DNA of 64,000 nt. Origin: Pseudomonas faucium. GTDB taxonomy: Bacteria > Pseudomonadota > Gammaproteobacteria > Pseudomonadales > Pseudomonadaceae. This document shows, piece by piece, positions 17,638-25,303 of this stretch. The DNA is taken from contig NZ_BQIP01000024.1 in assembly GCF_021602585.1 (NCBI RefSeq), positions 1 through 64,000 on the forward strand, in the 5' to 3' direction. Positions within the stretch are counted from its first letter, which is position 1. The number at the start of each line of letters is the position of its first letter. Both the position numbers and the translations under genes were made by a program. The notes under the pieces are model-generated. The model was not told the origin of the DNA and searched no databases. It worked only from the letters and a program-made list of their open reading frames with translations.

Positions 17638-18450
17638 ATGCAAAGAACTTATCTCGCGTGCTTGTTAGCCATGATGGATTGCGTAGCGCCTGATAGTGTA
17701 CATGCCGAAGACTCGGCGGAATTGGCCAAGGCAGCACTCAACCCGGTAGCGGCCATGTACAGCTTGCCGGTGCAGTACAACTGGGATCAGAAGATGGGGC
17801 CCACCGGTGAAGGGATGCACAGCGTCACCAACATCCAGCCCGTGTTGCCGTTCACGTTGAACGGTGACTGGAACCTCATTTCACGTACCATCCTGCCCCT
17901 CATCGACCAGCATGGTTTGGCCCCCAACGGCGCGGCGGACAAATCGGGTGCAGGGGATATCACGCAAAGCTTTTTCTTCTCCCCCAGCAAACCCACCGAC
18001 AGTGGTTGGATTCTTGGCGCTGGCCCGGCTCTATTGATTCCCACCGGCAGTGATCAACTGCTGGGTAACGAGCAATGGGGCCTGGGCCCCACCGCAGTTG
18101 CGCTCAAACAATCAAATGGTTGGACCCGCGGCGTACTCGCCAACCACATCTGGGGCCTAGAGGGTAGCCCGCCGGATGAGAAGCAAAAGGTTAACCAGAC
18201 CTTCCTGCAGCCCTTTGTGTCCTACACCACCAACACGCACACCACGTACGGTATCAACTCCGAATCAACCTATGATTGGCAAGCTCGCGAGTGGTCCGTA
18301 CCCATCAACCTGACAGTCACTCAACTGCTGAAAATCAGCGGCCAGCCCCTGACCATCCAGGCAGGCCCGAGGTATTGGCTGGATAGATCAGGACAAGGAC
18401 CTCAAGGCTGGGGACTGCGCGTAGCGGTGACACTACTGTTTCCCCATTAA
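17638..18450 (+). CDS. outer-membrane beta-barrel-like protein (often annotated as transporter/neuromedin U)
   Basis: 270 residues with a probable signal peptide through VHAED. The mature part has the alternating pattern of a beta barrel and recurrent motifs such as MYSLPVQYNWDQKMGP, SVTNIQPVLPFTLNGDWNLI and GWGLRVAVTLLFPH. I recall this as the family mislabelled neuromedin U in Pseudomonas genomes; its function is unknown. The codons are less GC-biased than in the surrounding genes. It is 45 bp upstream of a small membrane protein and probably co-transcribed. A 13-codon ORF at 17549-17587 lies in its leader. Confidence 0.65.
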   Translation: MQRTYLACLLAMMDCVAPDSVHAEDSAELAKAALNPVAAMYSLPVQYNWDQKMGPTGEGMHSVTNIQPVLPFTLNGDWNLISRTILPLIDQHGLAPNGAADKSGAGDITQSFFFSPSKPTDSGWILGAGPALLIPTGSDQLLGNEQWGLGPTAVALKQSNGWTRGVLANHIWGLEGSPPDEKQKVNQTFLQPFVSYTTNTHTTYGINSESTYDWQAREWSVPINLTVTQLLKISGQPLTIQAGPRYWLDRSGQGPQGWGLRVAVTLLFPH

Positions 18451-18495
18451 CGGATGTCCGCCTGCCCAAGCCTTTGACAATGTGAAGGAGCGACA

Positions 18496-19026
18496 ATGAA
18501 AACCGTGCTGCTCAAAGCCAAACATGAATTCATGAAGGCGCTTCCCCCCACCCTCTTTTTCTTCATCATTCTGCACATTGTGGCGCTGATTCGCTCACTG
18601 ATGATCAAGGGGTCAGGCGTAGACCTTCCCGTTTCAGCCTCCGTGCTCATCGCATCCCTGGTACTTGGGAAGTCTGTTCTGGTGGCAGACATGTTGCCCT
18701 TCATCAACCGTTTCCCTGATAAGCCACTGATATGGAATGTCAGTTGGAAGACCCTCATGTATGCCTTGGTCGCACTTGTCGTGCACTACCTGGAGCGGCT
18801 TTACGACTACTGGAAGGAGGCGCCCAGCTTCATGGAGGCCAATGCCCTGCTGTGGTCCTCGATGAATTGGCCGCGCTTCTGGGCTATTCAGATTCTGCTC
18901 ATGACCCTGATTTTCATGTACTGCGTCATCGCAGAACTGGCACGCGTCATTGGTCGTGAACGGCTCAAGATGATGTTCATTGGTCCGCTGCCGCCAAAGC
19001 TTACCAGGCCTGTGGACGATGCCTGA
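18496..19026 (+). CDS. four-helix inner-membrane protein, unknown function
   Basis: 176 residues preceded by GAAGGAGCGACA, a clear Shine-Dalgarno. Hydrophobic segments: PTLFFFIILHIVALIRSLMI, VLIASLVLGKSVLVADMLPF, LMYALVALVVHYLERLYDYW and AIQILLMTLIFMYCVIAEL. Loops and tail are basic, ending GRERLKMMFIGPLPPKLTRP. No family name is recognised. Its base composition matches the preceding beta-barrel gene, and the two may have arrived together. It converges with the P-type ATPase operon, leaving 44 bp between the stops. Confidence 0.65.
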   Translation: MKTVLLKAKHEFMKALPPTLFFFIILHIVALIRSLMIKGSGVDLPVSASVLIASLVLGKSVLVADMLPFINRFPDKPLIWNVSWKTLMYALVALVVHYLERLYDYWKEAPSFMEANALLWSSMNWPRFWAIQILLMTLIFMYCVIAELARVIGRERLKMMFIGPLPPKLTRPVDDA

Positions 19027-19070
19027 AGGCCGCTGGGCTGGCCTGCCATCTGCGCGGTAGATCGCATTTT

Positions 19071-21026
19071 TCACTGCCGAACGTCAAAGCTTGTGCCCCC
19101 CTCCACGAGCCGCTCGTCATAGCGCAACAAGCGCCCGGCATTGGTCAGCACCAACAGCGTGCTGAGGTTGTGCAACAGCGCCGCCACCATGGCCCCGGCC
19201 GCACCGAGCAGGCCGAAGGCGGCCGCCAGCACGATCGCCAGCGTCCAGCCCAGCCCGATCAGCACGTTCACCTGCAGCGTGCGCCGGCATTCCCGGCTCA
19301 GCCGAATACAGGTGCCCAGCCGGCGCAAGTCGCCATTGATCAGCACGATATCCGCCGCCGCCAGCGCGATGTCGGCACCGCCCGCCCCCATCGCCACCCC
19401 GACCACACCGGCCTTGAGTGCCAGCGAATCGTTGATGCCATCGCCCACCACCAAGGGGCGGAAGCCGACCTCGAGCTCCTGGTTCACCTGCCGCAGCTTG
19501 TCTTCCGGCAACGCCTCGGCCACCACCCGGCTGATGCCGACCTGCGCGGCGATGGCCTCGGCCACGCGGCGGCGATCGCCGGTCAGCAACAGCTGGCGCT
19601 GCAGGCCCAGCTCGCGCAGCTGCTGCATGGCCTCGGCCGATTCGGCGCGCACGTTGTCGGCCAGCAGCAGCCAGGCCAGGAAGCGGCCGTTCAGCGCCAG
19701 CCCGGCGATGGGGCCATCGTGGTCGGGCACGGCGGGCACATTCAGCCCCAGTTGCCGGAACAGCTCCGGGCGCCCCAGCGCCGCATCGCCCTCGGCGGTG
19801 CTTGCGACTACGCCAAAGCCCTGGCGCTCGTGAATCTCGGCCATGGGCACATGCTGGTCATGGGGCACCAGGGCCGCCAAGGCGCGGCTGACCGGGTGGC
19901 TGCTGGCCGCGCCGAGGCTGGCGGCCAGGCGCAGGGCTGCAGGCTGCGAGGCATCCTGCGCAAGGCCGACCACGCTGTGCAGGCGCAGATCGCCGTAGGT
20001 CAGCGTACCGGTCTTGTCGATCACCAGCGAAGACAGGTCGGCCAACTCTTCGAGGAAGGCCGAGCCGCGGATCAAAATGCCATGCCGGGCGGCCACGGCA
20101 ATCCCCGCCACCGCCGTCGCCGGCGCGGCCAGCACCAGGGCGCAGGGGCAGGCGGCCACCAGCACGGCGAGCATGGCCTGGGCGTCGCTGGTGATGAACC
20201 AGGTCACGGCGGCAATCAGCAACACCAGCACCAAATAGCGCCCGGCATGGCGTTCGAGCAGCCGGGTGATCGGCGGCTTGGCCTGCTCGGCGCGTTGCAT
20301 CAGGGCGATGACCTTGCCCAGCGTGGAATCGTCGCCGACGCGGGTTATCTCCACCCGCAACAGCCCGTCGAGGTTGATCGAGCCGCCATAGATGTCCATG
20401 CCCTTGGCCACTTCCAGCGGCACCGCCTCGCCGGTGATCGGCGCGGTGTCCAGGCTGGCCTGGCCGTCGAGGACGCGGCCATCGGCCGGCACCCGGTCAC
20501 CGGCGCGCACCTCCACCTGGTCGCCCGGCGCAAGGCTGGCGTTATCCACTTCCTCGACCTGGCCATCGGCGCCGATCCGCCGCGCGTGGCTGCGCGTCAG
20601 CCGCCCCAGCGCCTCGATGGCCTCTTGCGAGCCCAGCACGCTGCGCTCTTCGAGCATGTGGCCGAAGATCATGATGATCGGCAGCAGCGCCGCGGTGGCG
20701 AGATCCCCGGTTGCCCAGGCGCCGAGCATGGCCAGGCCGATCAACTGGTCAGTGATGCCGTGCAGGCTGGGTTGGCGCAGGCTGTGCCAGGCCGAGCGCA
20801 GCACCGGCACGGCCACCAGCAGCGAGGCCGCGCCCAGCAGCAACTGGCTGACGCCCTCCTGCTCCGGGGCCAGCCAGCGCCACACCAGCCCCAGGGCCAA
20901 AAGCCCCAGGGCCAGCATGGCCAGGCTCAGCTGGCGGGCGGCGGTACGCCGCTCGCTCTGGGTCAGCAAGCCGGAGGTGAGGTGGGTGTGGGCATGCTGA
21001 TGCCCGTGGCAATGATGAGCACTCAT
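19071..21026 (-). CDS. hmtA: P1B-type metal-transporting ATPase (HmtA-like)
   Basis: 651 residues from MSAHHCHGHQHAHTH, with GGAGGT 9 bp upstream. There is no N-terminal HMA domain; instead the first 15 residues are His-rich. Motifs: TGEAVP (actuator), membrane metal site AACPCALVLAAPA, phosphorylation motif DKTGTLTYGD, SHPVSRAL (HP locus) and hinge GDGINDSLALKAG. P. aeruginosa HmtA (PA2435) is a described Cu/Zn importer that also lies beside HflK/HflC-like genes, which is the basis for the symbol. It is the last gene of a four-gene leftward operon. A Zur-box-like site near 25186 would suit zinc-limitation control. Import rather than export is inferred from HmtA. Confidence 0.8.
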   Translation of the reverse strand: MSAHHCHGHQHAHTHLTSGLLTQSERRTAARQLSLAMLALGLLALGLVWRWLAPEQEGVSQLLLGAASLLVAVPVLRSAWHSLRQPSLHGITDQLIGLAMLGAWATGDLATAALLPIIMIFGHMLEERSVLGSQEAIEALGRLTRSHARRIGADGQVEEVDNASLAPGDQVEVRAGDRVPADGRVLDGQASLDTAPITGEAVPLEVAKGMDIYGGSINLDGLLRVEITRVGDDSTLGKVIALMQRAEQAKPPITRLLERHAGRYLVLVLLIAAVTWFITSDAQAMLAVLVAACPCALVLAAPATAVAGIAVAARHGILIRGSAFLEELADLSSLVIDKTGTLTYGDLRLHSVVGLAQDASQPAALRLAASLGAASSHPVSRALAALVPHDQHVPMAEIHERQGFGVVASTAEGDAALGRPELFRQLGLNVPAVPDHDGPIAGLALNGRFLAWLLLADNVRAESAEAMQQLRELGLQRQLLLTGDRRRVAEAIAAQVGISRVVAEALPEDKLRQVNQELEVGFRPLVVGDGINDSLALKAGVVGVAMGAGGADIALAAADIVLINGDLRRLGTCIRLSRECRRTLQVNVLIGLGWTLAIVLAAAFGLLGAAGAMVAALLHNLSTLLVLTNAGRLLRYDERLVEGGTSFDVRQ

Positions 21027-21084
21027 CGCGAGTACCTCCAGCAAGGTAGGTGAGCCGAACGTTCAGGTGCAGCAAGGGGCATGC

Positions 21085-22110
21085 TCATGGCTTGGGCCCC
21101 TGCAGGATCATCCGCCCCGTGTCCTCGCCATTGACGGTGGTGACCGAGCCTGCGCGGGCCAGGATCGCCGGCACCCGCTCGCGGTACAGGCGCAGCAGCA
21201 GCTGCGGATCCTGCTGCTGGCTCAGGCCGACGATCGTGGCGGTGTCGGCATGGGCGCGGGACAGCCGCTCGGTCGCCGCCGCCTCGGCCATCTGCAAGGT
21301 GCGGTCAGCCGCCTGGGTGGCCTCCTGCAGGCGCCGGGCGGCGTCGTTGCGGGCCTTGGCCACGGCCTGTTCGGCCTGCTGGCTGGCGGTGAGCACCGCG
21401 TTGAAGGCGCCCACCGCCGACCAGGGCAACGACGACTGGATATCGACCCGCACCACCTCTATGCCAAGGCCGGCGCCAGCCGCCTGCAGCCGTGCGAGGC
21501 TGGCATTGACGCCCTGCTGCAGGTCACCGCGCAGCCGCTCGCGGCGCTCGGCCAGCTGCGCGTCGCCGCCAACCAGCTCGGGGCGTGCCACCAGGATGGC
21601 ATCCATGTCGCGCGAGGCGCAGACCTGTACTGCATTGCGCTCCACCAGGCGGTCCAGGGCGGGCTCCACATGCGCCCCCTGGCGGGCGAAGGCATAGGGG
21701 TCGGTGACGCTGTAGAACACCCGCACGTCCAGCTGCACGGCCCCGGCGTCGCCGGTCAGCAAGTAGCCGGAACCTGCCGTGGCATCGCTGGCCAGGGTGC
21801 CGTCCTTGTCGGACTTCTGCGCAAGCGCCGAGCGCAGCAGCAGCTCGACCCGCCGCTCGGTCACACGCCCCGCCGATGGCAGCATCACCACCTGCTCGAA
21901 CGGCTGCGGCCAGGCCAGCAACAGGCCGGCATTCTGGATGCGCTGTTCAGCGCCCAGGCGCAGCACCACGGCGCGGTTCTGCGGCCCGACCTCGCGCACA
22001 TTGCCGAACAGCCAGCCCAGCGCCGCCAGCAGCGTCACCGCGTACAGCGCAATGAAGCCGATACGCCCGGCCTGCAACCAGGGGCCAGCGCGGCGCTCAC
22101 TTGTGGCCAT
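21085..22110 (-). CDS. SPFH/band 7 membrane protein, HflC-like (third of three)
   Basis: 341 residues starting MATSERRAGPW inside the 3' end of the preceding SPFH gene (14-bp overlap). One N-terminal helix, IGFIALYAVTLLAALGWLF, leads to the SPFH domain, opening REVGPQNRAVVLRLGAEQ. A long Ala/Gln-rich coiled coil follows (QAEQAVAKARNDAARRLQEA). Its SPFH core carries an unusual insert, QKSDKDGTLASDATAGSGYL. Housekeeping HflK/HflC form a cage that controls FtsH; these extra paralogues travel with the metal ATPase and probably assemble into their own ring or microdomain. It precedes the ATPase gene by 58 bp. Confidence 0.82.
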   Translation of the reverse strand: MATSERRAGPWLQAGRIGFIALYAVTLLAALGWLFGNVREVGPQNRAVVLRLGAEQRIQNAGLLLAWPQPFEQVVMLPSAGRVTERRVELLLRSALAQKSDKDGTLASDATAGSGYLLTGDAGAVQLDVRVFYSVTDPYAFARQGAHVEPALDRLVERNAVQVCASRDMDAILVARPELVGGDAQLAERRERLRGDLQQGVNASLARLQAAGAGLGIEVVRVDIQSSLPWSAVGAFNAVLTASQQAEQAVAKARNDAARRLQEATQAADRTLQMAEAAATERLSRAHADTATIVGLSQQQDPQLLLRLYRERVPAILARAGSVTTVNGEDTGRMILQGPKP

Positions 22111-23128
22111 GTTCGCCTCCGCTGGCTGGTGGCAGCAGCGGCCCGTCGACCAGGGCGCGGAACGGCGCGGCATCGGTCCTGAGCACCAGGCGCGTGCTGG
22201 GGTTGATGATCGAGCCCAGCGTGTCGAGCGAGCGCAGCAGGGTGTACAGCTCGGGCGCGCCGGCATAGGCCTTGGCGTAGATGTCCGCGGCCTGGACTTG
22301 CGACTGCGCCTGTATCTGAGCGGCCTTCACGTTGGCATCGGCTTCCACGATCCTGGCGTCGCGCTCGGCAGCGGACTGGATTTCGGCGGCCTTGCGCTTG
22401 CCTTCGGCGGTGCGCTCGGTGGCGATGGTTTCGCGCTCGGCACGCATGCGGTCGACGGTGGCATCGAGGGTGACCTTGGGCAGGGTCAGGCGCTCGATCC
22501 CCACCTGCACCACGCGCACGCCATAGGTCTTGATCAGCTGCTGCTCGATCTGCTCGCGCAGGCGCTGCTCGAAGTCATCGATGCGCACCTTGTTCGCCTC
22601 GACATTGACCAGGTCGCCCAGCTCGAAACCGCTGGCGGTGGTTTCCAGCGCCGACCCCACCAGCGTGCGGATCTGCCGCGCCGCCTCGTCGGGCTGGTTC
22701 TGCACCGCCCGCATGAACAGCTGGATGCTCGGCGCGTCGGGCGCTACCTGCCAGGCGATGTAGGCCTGCACGATGATGCGCAGGCCATCGCGGGTGCCCA
22801 CGTCCTGCAGGCCGCTGGAGGTGGTGCGCAGGCGCAGGTCTACCGGCACCGCGGCCTCGAAGGGCACCGGCCAGCGCCAGGCCAGGCCGGGTTCGGTGAG
22901 CACGCGCGAAGGGTTGCCGAAACGGGTGATGACCGTTGCCTCGCCGACGCGGACCTGGACGAAACAGGCCGTTGCGGCCATCACCAGTACCAGCAGCGCC
23001 GCCACGCCGATGCGGCGCCAGGCCGGGCGGGCGTGGCCTGGGGTGTGGGCGTGATCATGGTGACCGTGGTCGTGGTCGTGGTCGTGGGAAGCGTGATGGT
23101 GGTGGGCGTGGGGGGTGTTGGCGCTCAA
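22097..23128 (-). CDS. SPFH/band 7 protein with His-rich N-terminus (HflC/HflK-like, second of three)
   Basis: 343 residues from a TTG start at 23128 that overlaps the upstream gene's TGA by 4 bp; GGAGCG lies 9 bp before it. Residues 7-31 hold about a dozen His alternating with Asp (HAHHHHASHDHDHDHGHHDH), a plausible cytoplasmic metal-binding tail. One membrane helix follows (VAALLVLVMAATACFVQV), then SPFH (TRFGNPSRVLTEPGLAWRWP) and a coiled coil rich in ERETIATERTAEGKRKAAE, typical of HflC. The protein resembles housekeeping HflC but is placed in a metal-transport operon. The His tail is encoded nowhere else in the window except in the ATPase. Confidence 0.83.
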   Translation of the reverse strand: MSANTPHAHHHHASHDHDHDHGHHDHAHTPGHARPAWRRIGVAALLVLVMAATACFVQVRVGEATVITRFGNPSRVLTEPGLAWRWPVPFEAAVPVDLRLRTTSSGLQDVGTRDGLRIIVQAYIAWQVAPDAPSIQLFMRAVQNQPDEAARQIRTLVGSALETTASGFELGDLVNVEANKVRIDDFEQRLREQIEQQLIKTYGVRVVQVGIERLTLPKVTLDATVDRMRAERETIATERTAEGKRKAAEIQSAAERDARIVEADANVKAAQIQAQSQVQAADIYAKAYAGAPELYTLLRSLDTLGSIINPSTRLVLRTDAAPFRALVDGPLLPPASGGEHGHK

Positions 23129-25107
23129 AGGTTACGCTCCTGGCTACGTCCAGATACGGATTTTTGCGGGGTGGGGTCGACCGGCAGCGCATAGCTGCGC
23201 AGGTCCAGCGTGGGTGCCTGGCCCGCCGTCAGGCGGTGGTCGATGATCAGGCTGCTCACCCCGGCCATCCCTTGCGACAACTTGTCCAGGTACTGCTCGA
23301 GGATGAAAGCCTGGCCGGCTTGCTGCCAGGCGGTGCGCTCGGCGGCAAAGCGCAGCGCGGCGATGCTGGCGCCGGTGGCCGTCTCGTGGGCCTGGGCCGT
23401 GGCCTGGTCGGTCAGCCCGGTGGCGGTGAGGCGGGCCTGGCTGGCCTGCTGCGCTGATCGCCCGCGGTCGCGGGCGATCAGCGCCTGGGCCGTGATCTGC
23501 GCCGCCTGCACGGCGTGGTAGGCATTGGCGGCGCCGGCAGGCGGGTGGATCGCCTCCACCGAGGTCGCCAGCAGTTCCACGCCACTGTCCATGCGGTCCA
23601 GGTCTGCCTGCACTGCGCGGCCGATGTCGCGGCCGAGCGCTTCACGTTCGGCGCCCAGCAAGCCATCCAGCGAACGGCCGGCAAAGTCATGAACCAGCAC
23701 GCGGTTGGCAATGCTGCGCAGCAGTTGCGCGACGTCGGCGCTGTGGTAGGTGGCGGCCAGCGCCGCCGCGTCGCTCATGCCGATGCGGTAGATGAAGCGC
23801 ACATCCATGTTGACGATCTGGAACCCTTGGCGGCCGCCCTCGCTGCCGGCGATCACCTGCGAGTTCTCGCTCAGGTGGGTGGCATCCCACAGCCGGTTGG
23901 AGGTGCCGGGCGCCGGCCCCTCGGCGGCCGCCAGTGGGTCTGCGCTGCTATCGGCGCCCGAGGTGGCCAGCTCGTGGATGACGCTGTTGTCGACCTTCAG
24001 CACCTTGCCAAAAGGCCACGGCAGGCCGGCATGCAGCCCCGGTGCGTACACCTGCACGGGCTTGCCGAAGCGTTCGTACACCCCGCGCCCGTTCATCGGC
24101 ACCTCGCCGATGCCAGTCAGCAGCCAGCCGACCAGCGCCACCAGCAACGCCACCGGCAGGAACGCCCGGCGCATGAACGAAAACGCCCAGACCTGCCGCA
24201 GGTCGATACCCAGGCGCTGCTGCAGTTCGTCGTGCAGCGCCGCCATTGGCCGGGGCGGCCATTGCAGCAGGCCGCCCACCACGCTGCGGGCCACCAGCGT
24301 CGGTTCTGCACGCGGGCGCTGCGGGCGGAACATCGACAACCCGGTGCGCAGCAGCAGCTCCAGCGCCGCCAGCCCCGGCAACAGGCCGATCAAGGCCGCC
24401 AGCCGCGCCGGCCACAGCCGTTCGCCATCGATGCACACCAGGCACACGATGCTCAGCACCTGCACGGCGATGACCACCCGAATGAAGGCGGCAAGCGGCT
24501 CGGCCTCGGGCCATGCCGCCTCGCCTTCGGCCACCAGGTGGCGTTCGAGCACCACCAGGCCGAACGCGGATGCGGCCAGCAGGCAGACGGCAAACCAGCT
24601 CACCTGGCCGGCCAGCGCCGGCACGGCAAAATCGAAGCGCCAGGCACTGTTCACCAAGCCCATCGCCAGCCCGGCCAGGCCGAACAGCCACAGCCGCTGC
24701 GCGCCGATCCTGCCCAGTTGGCGCCGGCAAGCCGCCGCCACCGCCTGGCACCAGCGGTCGTAGCGGCTGAGCGAGCCAGGCTCGGCCGCCGTCACCTCGG
24801 CGCCACGCCAGAACGCCAGCGCCGCGGGCGCCTTGCCCATGGCCGTGGCACGCCAGCTCGCCACCCACCAGGCCGACTGCGCCGCTGCAGCCAGCAGCCA
24901 CAGCGCGGCGGCATTGACAGCCAGCAGGGCCAACCAGCAAGTGTTCGGGCTGAACAGCCCGACAGCGCCTTGCAGCAAGCACAACAGCAGGGCGGCAGCC
25001 GCCGACAGATAGGTCAGCGGCACCAGCCAGCGCGTGTGCACCGGCGAACGCTGAAAACGGGGCAACCCATCGAGGTCTATTGCCTCGGTGTCTAGATCGA
25101 CGCTCAT
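23125..25107 (-). CDS. polytopic SPFH protein, HflK-like with extra membrane domain (first of three)
   Basis: 660 residues from MSVDLDTEAIDLDG, with TGGAGTC upstream. It is about twice the length of ordinary HflK. The first ~330 residues contain around six hydrophobic helices (PLTYLSAAAALLLCLLQGAV, CWLALLAVNAAALWLLAAA, WLFGLAGLAMGLVNSAWRF and others). A further helix, AFLPVALLVALVGWLLTGIG, precedes an HflK-type SPFH domain with YERFGKPVQVYAPGLHAGLP and WPFGKVLKVDNSVIHEL. The C-terminal coiled coil ends near ILEQYLDKLSQGMAGVSSLI. It heads the operon to the HmtA-like ATPase. The N-terminal membrane domain is the part without an assigned role. Confidence 0.8.
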   Translation of the reverse strand: MSVDLDTEAIDLDGLPRFQRSPVHTRWLVPLTYLSAAAALLLCLLQGAVGLFSPNTCWLALLAVNAAALWLLAAAAQSAWWVASWRATAMGKAPAALAFWRGAEVTAAEPGSLSRYDRWCQAVAAACRRQLGRIGAQRLWLFGLAGLAMGLVNSAWRFDFAVPALAGQVSWFAVCLLAASAFGLVVLERHLVAEGEAAWPEAEPLAAFIRVVIAVQVLSIVCLVCIDGERLWPARLAALIGLLPGLAALELLLRTGLSMFRPQRPRAEPTLVARSVVGGLLQWPPRPMAALHDELQQRLGIDLRQVWAFSFMRRAFLPVALLVALVGWLLTGIGEVPMNGRGVYERFGKPVQVYAPGLHAGLPWPFGKVLKVDNSVIHELATSGADSSADPLAAAEGPAPGTSNRLWDATHLSENSQVIAGSEGGRQGFQIVNMDVRFIYRIGMSDAAALAATYHSADVAQLLRSIANRVLVHDFAGRSLDGLLGAEREALGRDIGRAVQADLDRMDSGVELLATSVEAIHPPAGAANAYHAVQAAQITAQALIARDRGRSAQQASQARLTATGLTDQATAQAHETATGASIAALRFAAERTAWQQAGQAFILEQYLDKLSQGMAGVSSLIIDHRLTAGQAPTLDLRSYALPVDPTPQKSVSGRSQERNL

Positions 25108-25178
25108 GAAGACTCCAGGAAGTACCGGGCGCTGCGTGCCGTGCCCCCCGGGTTCACGGTCCTCCGCAACGCGGTTCG

Positions 25179-25194
25179 TAACGTTATAACAATT
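25179..25194. promoter_or_regulatory. possible Zur box between the SPFH/ATPase operon and mltF-like gene
   Basis: TAACGTTATAACAATT contains the palindrome GTTATAAC seen in the core of gamma-proteobacterial Zur sites. It lies about 75 bp upstream of the operon's first start codon, in the 196-bp divergent gap. The AT-rich run TTGATGTAAAAAATCTG directly beside it could be promoter. The match is to remembered consensus, not to a scored matrix. Confidence 0.4.
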
Positions 25195-25303
25195 GATGTA
25201 AAAAATCTGTTCAAAATATTTCGAAAACCCTGCAGGGGTAAAAGACCCAGCCTTTGCCATACTCAAAGACGCCCCGTTCCCCTGCCCCTCCCGGTGCGCG
25301 AAC

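Noticed and set aside
19170-21053. 627-codon open frame antisense to the metal ATPase
   Set aside because: Translation is Gln/His/Gly-rich noise without motifs, while the minus strand holds every P-type ATPase signature.
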